A stretch of DNA of 64,000 bases from Puteibacter caeruleilacunae (GTDB taxonomy: Bacteria; Bacteroidota; Bacteroidia; Bacteroidales; Prolixibacteraceae). The position numbers and the translations under genes were made by a program. Numbering within the stretch: the stretch's first letter is position 1; each line of letters opens with the position of its first letter. Below, in pieces: positions 56,344-64,000 of the stretch. The notes under the pieces were generated by a model. The model was not told the origin of the DNA. It saw nothing but the letters and a program-made list of their open reading frames with translations, and searched no databases. The stretch is taken from NCBI GenBank assembly GCA_005217565.1, contig SJCO01000009.1, positions 124,001 through 188,000 of the forward strand, read 5' to 3'.

Positions 56344-58181
56344 CTATAACGATTTTAATACAATCTTATCCACATCAATATTCATACTTCGATACTTATG
56401 ATCTTGCTGCTTAAAATCAACCATGGTAGTTTTAAACTCAAACGGTTGACCTTGCTTCAAAGTAATCGTGTAGACTCCTTTTTTGTCGAAATGAAGTTTT
56501 CCAATCACATAGCTTTCTTTGCTTGCGCCACCAGTACTATTCTTCTTATGATGAGGATTCTCATTTCCATCAATAACCTCTGCTTTTTCCTTCTTTACAC
56601 CTGCTCCATTTAATGTAAATGGGATCTCCTGCTTTTCACATTCAAGAACAAAGTCCTTCTGATCATATTTCATTTTGTAAGAAATACTCACTTCATATGT
56701 CCCAGGATTTTCAACCTTAACATCCCAGGTTCTATAGTAATCCTTCAATATTGATCGATAGCTTTCTCGGCCATATTTCCCATGATTGATAACAAACTCA
56801 TCAGTTAAAGTATATTCACCTGATTTCTTTGTTACTGCGCCATGCTGAATTTTCAGTTTTCCCTCGTAAGCAACCTCCAGAACTGTGACTGATTTAGATG
56901 GTGTAATATGACTTACATTTAACGCAGGCTCATTTCCATCAACCAATACCTCCACATCAACCGATTTATCAGTCAATAAGACCGCCTTAGTAATCTTATT
57001 CTTTAATCCTGGTATTTGTAACTTCCCATCCTTAGGCCAGTCAAAAACATGCAAATACAATTTCCCTGGTTTTGTTGTACACTCTCCCCATGGAAGTTTT
57101 CTAAAAGGAGTAGTGCCTGTTCCATATATTGCTTCTCCATTCTGCTTCATCCATGCTCCTATTCCCTTAAGCACATCAACCTCATAAGGTAATACTGTAC
57201 CGTCTGATTTTGGCCCTATATTCAGCAAGAAGTTACCTCCACGAGCAGCAATTTGTGAAAGTTTCTTAATCTGATTAACAATTTGAATATCCAATGGATC
57301 ACCCTTTACCCATGACTTATACCCCCATGTATGGTAAAATGTACCTGGAGTTTCCCAAGCTAAAGTATCGATTGGAACATCTGTACATGATTATCAGGCA
57401 TCGTAATGAAATCACCTTGATTATTCATTATTCGCCCATTTATTACACATTGTGGTTGCAAGTTATGTACTACATTTGCAAATCGTTCACTCTGATCTGC
57501 TGTAGGCTCTCCCATATCAAAAAACAATTCCACAATATCTCCATAGTTAGACATTAACTCCTTTAGCTGATTTGCCTGGTAATCTTCATTCGCTTTCGAC
57601 ACCTTACCAAATACCGATATCTTATTGTCATCGGGATTAACCTCAACATTTGGATAGTTAAAGTGCCAGTCGGGTGTTGAGTAATAGATTCCAAGTTTCA
57701 ATCCATACTTCTTACAAGCCTGAGCCAATTCCTTTAAAATATCTTTTCCATATGGTGTTGCATCCAGAATATCGAAATCAGTATACTGACTCTCGAACAT
57801 GCAAAATCCATCATGATGTTTTGCTGTTAGAACAATATACTTCATCCCCGTATTCTTAGCCAGCTTAACAACAGCATCTGCGTCAAACTTTACAGGATTA
57901 AATTGCGATGCCAGAGCCATGTATTCATCATTTGGAATATGTGCATGACGTTGAATTTGCTCTCCCAGTTTCTCAATCTGTTTGCCATTCCAAACTCCAG
58001 CAGGAATAGAATAGATCCCCCAGTGGATAAACATTCCAAACTTAAGATCCTTCCATTCTTTTAAGGCTTCAGTTCTATCTTTATCAAAGGACTTAGCTAC
58101 TTTTTTAGTCCCCAATACAGGACTAACATTTAGTGCAAACAATAATAACATTGCCAGTCCTACTTCTTTAATTCTTTGCAT
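56344..58181 (-). pseudogene. GH29 alpha-L-fucosidase interrupted by one frameshift
   Basis: Two adjacent frames together make one ~610-residue GH29 enzyme. The first (58181-57360) has the signal peptide, KFGMFIHWGIYS, AKHHDGFCMF and the presumed nucleophile Asp222 in ELFFDMGE, then stops just after NHVQMFQSIL. Shifting frame near 57370-57378 (minus-strand TGTTCCAATCG) restores PIDTLAWETPGTFYHTW, continuing into GGNFLLNIGPKSDGT and a C-terminal beta-rich domain with two modules (about residues 390-610). A single lost C in a TTCCC run would explain it. It could be a real mutation, a slippage site or a sequencing error; all catalytic residues survive. Confidence 0.88.
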
Positions 58182-58211
58182 GATTAGTTAATTATTAAGT
58201 TAGTTCAACTC

Positions 58212-59738
58212 CTAGTCGAATAAGGACTCATCATATACCTGATAATCCTTATGGTTATGCAAGTGTTTTTCCACAGCCTTTGGCCTTTTATATGCTTTCA
58301 ACCAATTCATCCCTCTTCTCGCCTTAAATACAGGATGATCTTCTGTAAGGCCAATATATTTTGATTCAAGTATTTTCCGGAATTTTCCATAAACCTCAGA
58401 ATACTCCGTATTATCCTCTGCACGCACGTACTTCGTTCCATCAGCATTATCCCCACAATAGTAGAAACGCCCCTCAGGTACACCCAAAATAGGATTCACA
58501 ACTTCAAGCAAATGCTCTTTCGTCCGCAATAACTGCGTTGTACCAATACATGCATGAATAACCTCCTTATGAGAATCAGTCTTGCCCGTCAAAAAAGGCT
58601 TTAAACTTTCCCCATCCAACTTACAATCTCTAGGCACATCCACTCTGGCAAAATCCAATAGCGTTGGAAAAATATCCGTCGCATCACTTATTTCGTTTGT
58701 TATACCTCTTTGCTGAATTGATTTACCAGCAACAATCAATGGGATATGAACTCCTCTTTCCACTCCTCTTGACTTAGCAGTAACGGCTGTTCCATTATCT
58801 GCAGTAAAAATTACAATGGTATTATCAACCACCCTTGATTCTTCTAACTGCTTTAGAATTCTACCCATCAGGATATCAATATAATTGATCATTTCCTCAA
58901 AACGCTGCTTATTTGAAATAGCAGAATCAGTTTCAGGAGTATTACTTCCCTTTGATGTTCTTGTGGGAACCTCAACATAAGGACCATGAGGCAAGGTCAT
59001 TGGATAATAAGCTAGAAAAGGACGAGCATTCTTAGCCGAGCGATTTATAAAATCACAGATGAAATCACAAAAAATATCAGGACCAAAATCTTCGGGACCA
59101 GTTCGTACCCACTCATGATTCTTTATAATACAAGGATGCCAATATCGAGCTGTTTTATCTGGCGAGCCCTTTGGTTGTTTCAAAGAAGGAATCTCAATTC
59201 CACCGTCCCATTTTTCTTGCCCAGTTATCTTATGATACTCACCAACTCCTTCCCACATACAATACTCATCAAAGCCAACTATAGATTCATATTGATATTC
59301 GCTACCTCCGATGTGCCATTTTCCTGCTACAGCTGTAGCATAACCATTATCGTTTAATACCTTCGAAAAGGCAGGATAATGATGAAACAGATTATCTGTC
59401 CCATCCTTTTGAGGAATTGAAAAGCCATTGCTCCAAAATCCTGTTGTCGTAGCATAGTTTCCTGTTAGAATTTCAGCCCTAGCTGGTGAACACAAAGAAC
59501 TGTTCCATGCTGTTCGAAACATTACTCCCTGTTGTGCTAATCGATCAATATTTGGTGTTTTTGTACGCTTATTTCCATAGCATTCAAACATATCATAACT
59601 AACATCATCACACATCACCACTACAAAGTTTGGTTGCTCGTGTTGCTTCATACGCTCAATTGCTTGACTGTTACCAACTATCCCTATTGATGTCACTCCA
59701 ATTAAAAGAGCCGATGTTGCACGTCTATGGCTTTTCAT
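58212..59738 (-). CDS. S1 family sulfatase with CSPAR active-site motif
   Basis: A 508-residue sulfatase. The formylglycine motif is C-S-P-A-R at Cys83: Ala replaces the usual Ser/Thr, though the core C-x-P-x-R is intact. Metal motifs are VMCDDVSYDMFECYG and FTADNGTA. The signal region is basic, with two Arg (MKSHRRATSALLIGVTS), and could resemble a twin-arginine signal, although the family is normally Sec-exported. Between the frameshifted GH29 (30 bp downstream) and the next sulfatase (33 bp upstream), so cotranscribed. Confidence 0.9.
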   Translation of the reverse strand: MKSHRRATSALLIGVTSIGIVGNSQAIERMKQHEQPNFVVVMCDDVSYDMFECYGNKRTKTPNIDRLAQQGVMFRTAWNSSLCSPARAEILTGNYATTTGFWSNGFSIPQKDGTDNLFHHYPAFSKVLNDNGYATAVAGKWHIGGSEYQYESIVGFDEYCMWEGVGEYHKITGQEKWDGGIEIPSLKQPKGSPDKTARYWHPCIIKNHEWVRTGPEDFGPDIFCDFICDFINRSAKNARPFLAYYPMTLPHGPYVEVPTRTSKGSNTPETDSAISNKQRFEEMINYIDILMGRILKQLEESRVVDNTIVIFTADNGTAVTAKSRGVERGVHIPLIVAGKSIQQRGITNEISDATDIFPTLLDFARVDVPRDCKLDGESLKPFLTGKTDSHKEVIHACIGTTQLLRTKEHLLEVVNPILGVPEGRFYYCGDNADGTKYVRAEDNTEYSEVYGKFRKILESKYIGLTEDHPVFKARRGMNWLKAYKRPKAVEKHLHNHKDYQVYDESLFD

Positions 59739-59771
59739 ATCCTTTATTTTTTTCTTCCGATTACTTTAGGT

Positions 59772-61274
59772 CTAATGGGCATTGGCTGCAGATGCATCAA
59801 TGGGCAATCCTCTCCTCTTGCGATTGGTAACCCAGGATTCAATTACAGGAACATTCCAGTTTTTCTCAGCAAAATTCACTTTATCCCCGCTTTTGATAGC
59901 CCACTTCTGCATTGCAGTTAACATTTCCCTTTCTCTGTTCTCATATTTCTTCTCGCCCGATAAGTTCTTCAACTCATAAGGATCCTTCTTCAAATTGAAA
60001 AGTTGTATTGTCTCTTTACCTTCAACATTATATCTTATCATCTTCCAACCATCCTGATTAACATAGCCACGCTGGAAATTCTTGTAAGCAAAATATAGAT
60101 CTTCATAAGGACCACTCTTTAGCTTTTCATTCTGAATATTCTTCATGAGACTATGTGTTTCGATGCTTTCAGGTATTTTAATGTCAGTCAAATCACATAC
60201 CGTTGGAAAGACATCACTTAGCAAACAGAGTACATCATTTTTTACACCTTTATCAATCCCTGGACCTGCGAATATTAATGGCACACGCACAGAATGATCA
60301 TAAACATTTTGTTTCCCCATCAAACCATGCTGCCCTACAGCCAGACCATTATCCCCGGCAAAAATGATTATTGTATTATCTGCCTGTCCTTTTGCCTCCA
60401 ATGTCTTCATAATGCGACCAATCTGCTCATCAACCTGAGTAATCATAGCGTAATAGGCAATGATCTCCTCTTTAACCACATCTTCTGTTCTGGGGAATGG
60501 AGCAAGTAACTCATCTCTGATTATGATCTCGCCGTTATCGAAAGGATGTTTCGGCATATAATTCTTTGGCAAAGAAATCTTATCCTTATCATACATCTTT
60601 ACATACTTCTCAGGTGCCATCCGTGGATCGTGAGGAGCTGTAAATGAAACAAACATGAAGAAAGGTTTATCCTCCTTGTAGTTATCAATAAAGTTTATTG
60701 CTGCATCGGCAAATAGCTCGCTTGAGAACTTCTTGCCTATATAGCGATCTGCTTTTGTATATTTTCCTGTTGAATCAAAGTCGTGTACTGGTACTTCCGC
60801 ATGATTACACATTCCTCCCAAGAAGATCTTATCTCCATGAGTAAAAGAACGCACAAATCCCTCTCTATTGTTATGCCATTTTCCTGTATGAAAGGTATTA
60901 TATCCATTCTTTTTTAGCGTTTCAGGCATTGTAACATGACTTGCTGGTAAATGTTTTCCATCTTCGTTTAGGTTAAACACATACTTTCCTGTCATTAACA
61001 TAGCGCGACTTGGCATACATACTGCCCCACTCATTGATCCCATTATATGGGTATTTGTGAAGGTAACGCCGCTATCAGCAAGCTTATCAATATTTGGTGT
61101 TATTATTTCCGATTCTCCTAATTCATTTACCGAACTAAAACGATGATCATCGGTAAACAAAAAAAGGATATTTGGTTTCGACTTCTTCGGCTCTTTTGCT
61201 AAAGCATCGCCATGATATAATCCTAAAACACCGGCAATACCTAGTCCGACTTTAAGTGCATTAATACGTTTCAT
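59772..61274 (-). CDS. S1 family sulfatase, exported
   Basis: A 500-residue sulfatase with signal MKRINALKVGLGIAGVLGLYHGDALA. The formylglycine motif is C-M-P-S-R at Cys86, embedded in IMGSMSGAVCMPSRAMLMTG. Metal motifs are LFTDDHRFSSV and FAGDNGLAVGQHG: Gly-Asp-Asn in the second motif and the QHGLMGK run mark a branch different from the neighbours. The GKWHNNREGF motif also departs from GKWHLG. Exported; specificity unknown. Confidence 0.9.
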   Translation of the reverse strand: MKRINALKVGLGIAGVLGLYHGDALAKEPKKSKPNILFLFTDDHRFSSVNELGESEIITPNIDKLADSGVTFTNTHIMGSMSGAVCMPSRAMLMTGKYVFNLNEDGKHLPASHVTMPETLKKNGYNTFHTGKWHNNREGFVRSFTHGDKIFLGGMCNHAEVPVHDFDSTGKYTKADRYIGKKFSSELFADAAINFIDNYKEDKPFFMFVSFTAPHDPRMAPEKYVKMYDKDKISLPKNYMPKHPFDNGEIIIRDELLAPFPRTEDVVKEEIIAYYAMITQVDEQIGRIMKTLEAKGQADNTIIIFAGDNGLAVGQHGLMGKQNVYDHSVRVPLIFAGPGIDKGVKNDVLCLLSDVFPTVCDLTDIKIPESIETHSLMKNIQNEKLKSGPYEDLYFAYKNFQRGYVNQDGWKMIRYNVEGKETIQLFNLKKDPYELKNLSGEKKYENREREMLTAMQKWAIKSGDKVNFAEKNWNVPVIESWVTNRKRRGLPIDASAANAH

Positions 61275-61399
61275 TTGTGAAATTATAGTTTGTTATCTTA
61301 CCTCAAAATTATCGATACAACTCCTTTTGTGAGGGTCGCAATTGTTCAACCTTTAACAGATATGTAACAATTCGTACAAATAGCTTCAATCCTTTTATT

Positions 61400-62875
61400 T
61401 TAAAGCTTTACAGAACCCTTTGCTGTCTTCCTACCTTTTCCATTTTCATCTTCTGGGACAGAAAATCCACTATTTTTGAACACATCTACTACCCACTTTG
61501 CATGTAACTCTTTTAAATGCTTCACCACCTCCGGATGATCTTTAGCATGATTAATTTGTTCAGGATTCTCATCATTAAGATTTGCCAACCAATACTCAGG
61601 CATTTCGAAGTTAAGTTCAGGATGGTTTGAATACTTTCCTGTGGTATCTCGACCTTTATAAATAAGCTTCCAATTCCCTTCTCGAACGGCCCACATATGT
61701 TGCCACATCCAATGCATTACATCATGAGATGATTTAGCGTTCTTCGACTCCAATATCGACTTGATTGAACTTCCATCGAGTTTATTCTTTGGAAGTGGTA
61801 TCTGAAGGTAGTCGCATATCGTTGGGAAAAAATCGAGATTTGAAATTGCCTGATCTCTCACACTTCCTTTTTCCAGATGATCGCCATAACTGATAATACA
61901 TGGTACACGTAAACCACCTTCAAGGAAACTACCTTTTGCTCCCCTCCATTTTCCGGTATAACCTCCGCCACCATTGGCGCCGTAACTATCTCCCCAGTTA
62001 TAATAGTCCTCTGTTGAATGACCATTATCGCTCATATAAAAAATCAAGGTATTGTCTCTAATATCTAACTCATCAAGCTTATCTAATACTTTACCGATTC
62101 TATTATCAACCGTTGAAATCATAGGTGCATATGAAGATCTTGGCCAACCTAAATCTTTATATCTATCGATAAATGCTGAGTCAGGCTGTTCTGGATAGTG
62201 AGGTAAATTCATCGCCACATAAAGAAAGAAAGGCTTTTCTTTATGCTGTTCCATAAACTTTGTAGCCTCTTCCACCTGCAAATCGGGGAAATACTTTCCA
62301 TCCTCAAATACCTCTTCGTTATTCCGATATAGGTCATGAAATTGTGGTCGTCCCCAACCTGCATGCAAAAAGCGATGCGTGTAATAATCGATAAAACCTC
62401 CTCTAAAACCAAAAAATGCATCAAAACCTTGCTCCAATGGTCCGTATCCATTTTGAGCTCCTAAATGCCATTTCCCAACTAATCCGGTAGCATAACCATG
62501 AGCCTTTAGATGCTCTGCTATTGTAATTTCATTCAAATTCAGCTTTCTCCCCTCTTGATCTTTAGGTGTACAACTTGTCCAGGTATTAATCCCTCCTCTT
62601 TGTGGTTGACGACCTGTGAGTAATGCTGCTCGAGAAGGGCAACATACCGTATGCGCATAGGCCTGTGTAAAGCGAACTCCCTCTGATGCCAGCTTATCAA
62701 TATTAGGAGTTTGAATATCCTTTACACCATAACACCCTGCATCAAGTGTTCCTTGATCATCGGTATAGATAATTAACACATTAGGCTTTTGAGATTCCTT
62801 AGCATAGTTATTTTTGGGTACTACACTACCTACTAACATTGCTCCTGCAATACCAGCTATCTTATATAATTCCAT
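61400..62875 (-). CDS. S1 family sulfatase, exported
   Basis: A 491-residue sulfatase from the ATG at 62875. The alternative start at 62908 falls inside the SusD terminator hairpin and lacks a signal, so it is rejected. Signal MELYKIAGIAGAMLVGSVVP. The formylglycine motif is C-C-P-S-R with Cys78. Metal motifs are IYTDDQGTLDAGC and YMSDNGHSTED. A Gly/Trp-rich loop (GGFIDYYTHRFLHAGWG) may line the substrate pocket. First gene after the second SusD, as in the left-hand operon. Confidence 0.9.
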   Translation of the reverse strand: MELYKIAGIAGAMLVGSVVPKNNYAKESQKPNVLIIYTDDQGTLDAGCYGVKDIQTPNIDKLASEGVRFTQAYAHTVCCPSRAALLTGRQPQRGGINTWTSCTPKDQEGRKLNLNEITIAEHLKAHGYATGLVGKWHLGAQNGYGPLEQGFDAFFGFRGGFIDYYTHRFLHAGWGRPQFHDLYRNNEEVFEDGKYFPDLQVEEATKFMEQHKEKPFFLYVAMNLPHYPEQPDSAFIDRYKDLGWPRSSYAPMISTVDNRIGKVLDKLDELDIRDNTLIFYMSDNGHSTEDYYNWGDSYGANGGGGYTGKWRGAKGSFLEGGLRVPCIISYGDHLEKGSVRDQAISNLDFFPTICDYLQIPLPKNKLDGSSIKSILESKNAKSSHDVMHWMWQHMWAVREGNWKLIYKGRDTTGKYSNHPELNFEMPEYWLANLNDENPEQINHAKDHPEVVKHLKELHAKWVVDVFKNSGFSVPEDENGKGRKTAKGSVKL

Positions 62876-62887
62876 AATTTTTGATTG

Positions 62888-62922
62888 AAAAAAGTCCTTA
62901 GGAAGCACGATCCTAAGGACTT
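62888..62922 (-). terminator. Rho-independent terminator after the second SusD
   Basis: AAGTCCTTAGGA and TCCTAAGGACTT (62892-62903 and 62911-62922) are a perfect 12-bp stem with a 7-nt loop. On the minus strand it runs into TTTTTT. It lies 100 bp after the SusD stop and 13 bp before the sulfatase ATG. Confidence 0.9.
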
Positions 62923-63022
62923 AATAATTAATACTACCTATATAATTATCTCCTTGGGTCCATAATTACCAGTCTGCCTTCTGATCTAATCACCCAATTC
63001 AATACTTTCTAATGCTCGTTCT

Positions 63023-64000
63023 TTACCATCCAGGATTCTGCACTAGATTCGAATTGATGTCTGTCTCTACCTTAGGAATAGGGAACAGTCGATCCTCCTC
63101 TGTAATGCCTGAAGCCGGACTCGATGGTGTTGTAGTAGCTTGAGCTCCCAGTCCTAGGGCTACCATTTCAAAATAGCTCTGCGTATTGGCATTTCCGGTT
63201 GCATTAGCATAATCCACTAATTCTCTTACATCTTCGACCAATGTTCCCATTCTAACCTCATCAAATCTTGACTGTCCTTCATAACAAAGTTCCCATTTGC
63301 GCTCTTGCATAATAATCTCTCTCATTTGCTCTTCATCAAAGTTTAATGCAATCGCTGCTGGTTCATTAGATTCAGGATAATCTAAGCCAGAAGGAGCTCC
63401 TAAAACCGTTTTGGTCTGAATACCATTACGTGCACGTTCGCGGATCATATTCACATATGCAGCCGCATCAGCAGGCTTTCCATTCTCATTTAATGCCTCA
63501 GCATACATCAGTAACACATCAGCATAACGTAACACAGGGAAGTTCACTTCATTTGTAAAGTTCACTATATGGTCTAAGCGATACTTTCTAAATGTAAACT
63601 CTTTAATTTTCAAGTGCGAAATTAATTTTGTTTTGGCATATTTAATCGTACCAATATTCCAAACAAATCGAGGATCTGTATTCACAGAATCTAATCCGTT
63701 ATATGGAGTAGTTACGTATTTCTGAATGTATGATTCAGTAAATTCAGGTTGAGGATTAATTCGTCCGTACCCTCCTTCTGGCATCTTTGTGTTCCCCTGA
63801 ATAGCTGACCAAATTCCTACATGACCTCCTTCTTCTGTATCTGGGCCAAATTGGATAGCAAATAGTGACTCTTTGCTATTCTCGCTTCCTTGAATGAAGT
63901 TCTTTGCATAATCATCTAATAAGCCTAAATTACCACCTGCACTTGCAATATCGATTACTGCTTTAGCATTTTGTTCTGCTAACTGATAATACTGTGACGC
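63023..64000 (-). CDS. SusD/RagB-like glycan-binding lipoprotein, N-terminus beyond window
   Basis: The last 325 codons of a SusD homologue, open to the window end, beginning ASQYYQLAEQNAKAVIDIA. Family blocks are clear: NFPVLRYADVLLMYAEALNE, then AYVNMIRERARN, REIIMQERKWELCYEGQSRF, and the C-terminal LFPIPKVETDINSNLVQNPGW with the typical NPGW/NPGY end. It is only loosely related to the first SusD, so it belongs to a second SusCD pair, whose SusC should lie just beyond the window. It marks the start of the right-hand operon. Confidence 0.95.
   Translation of the reverse strand, partial: ASQYYQLAEQNAKAVIDIASAGGNLGLLDDYAKNFIQGSENSKESLFAIQFGPDTEEGGHVGIWSAIQGNTKMPEGGYGRINPQPEFTESYIQKYVTTPYNGLDSVNTDPRFVWNIGTIKYAKTKLISHLKIKEFTFRKYRLDHIVNFTNEVNFPVLRYADVLLMYAEALNENGKPADAAAYVNMIRERARNGIQTKTVLGAPSGLDYPESNEPAAIALNFDEEQMREIIMQERKWELCYEGQSRFDEVRMGTLVEDVRELVDYANATGNANTQSYFEMVALGLGAQATTTPSSPASGITEEDRLFPIPKVETDINSNLVQNPGW

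Noticed and set aside
62876-62908. Longer start for the sulfatase at 61400
   Set aside because: It overlaps the terminator stem and lacks a signal peptide; the ATG at 62875 gives a normal one.
1-64000. CRISPR array, tRNA or rRNA genes
   Set aside because: No regularly spaced repeats of CRISPR length and no cloverleaf or ribosomal RNA segments were seen; the 11-bp array has no spacers.

Overview
The window is AT-rich DNA from a member of the Bacteroidota, most likely a marine Bacteroidia-type polysaccharide degrader. The evidence is paired SusC/SusD genes, an ECF sigma/FecR anti-sigma pair feeding a SusC that carries an STN signalling domain, almost no Shine-Dalgarno sequences, and a very dense set of sulfatases and glycoside hydrolases. 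It holds most of one polysaccharide utilisation locus (PUL) and the edge of a second. Eleven family S1 sulfatases, three alpha-L-fucosidase (GH29) genes (one with two catalytic domains, one frameshifted), two GH141-like beta-helix enzymes, a third beta-helix protein, GH36, GH31, a GH20-like protein and a two-domain esterase are present. With fucU and fucP, this points to a sulfated, fucose-rich glycan such as fucoidan, with galactose and acetyl decorations. The substrate is inferred.

Layout. 1-17.3 kb (minus strand): ECF sigma -> FecR -> SusC -> SusD -> terminator -> three sulfatases -> GH36 -> two sulfatases (the last cut by the window edge). 17.3-23.9 kb: an accessory island containing a transposase scrap, a membrane-anchored Mrr-like nuclease, a decayed group II intron, a nuclease-NTPase of defence type and several imperfect palindromes. 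24.0-31.2 kb (minus): a 1277-residue GH31 with dockerin and cohesin-like domains, a GH20-like enzyme and a double esterase. 31.2-32.5 kb: a divergent control region with a striking array of 11-bp direct repeats. 32.5-39.1 kb (plus): ROK repressor, fucU, fucP, a zinc dehydrogenase, a DUF6786-like protein and an aldo/keto reductase, closed by a strong terminator. 39.8-53.8 kb (plus): GH141-like, beta-helix, sulfatase, double GH29, GH29, two sulfatases. 53.9-64 kb (minus, convergent): GH141-like, frameshifted GH29, three sulfatases, and a second SusD that runs off the end.

Working model. Glycan binds SusCD; the STN domain of SusC signals through FecR to release the sigma factor. Lipoprotein and periplasmic sulfatases and fucosidases trim the oligosaccharides. 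Free L-fucose is imported by FucP, its anomers are equilibrated by FucU, and it is probably metabolised by the zinc dehydrogenase and aldo/keto reductase, because no isomerase, kinase or aldolase gene lies in the window. ROK is the likely sugar-responsive repressor. Both SusD genes are followed by a hairpin with a T-tract before the first sulfatase, which suggests a built-in step-down in expression. All eleven sulfatases have Cys at the formylglycine position, so a maturase must lie elsewhere.
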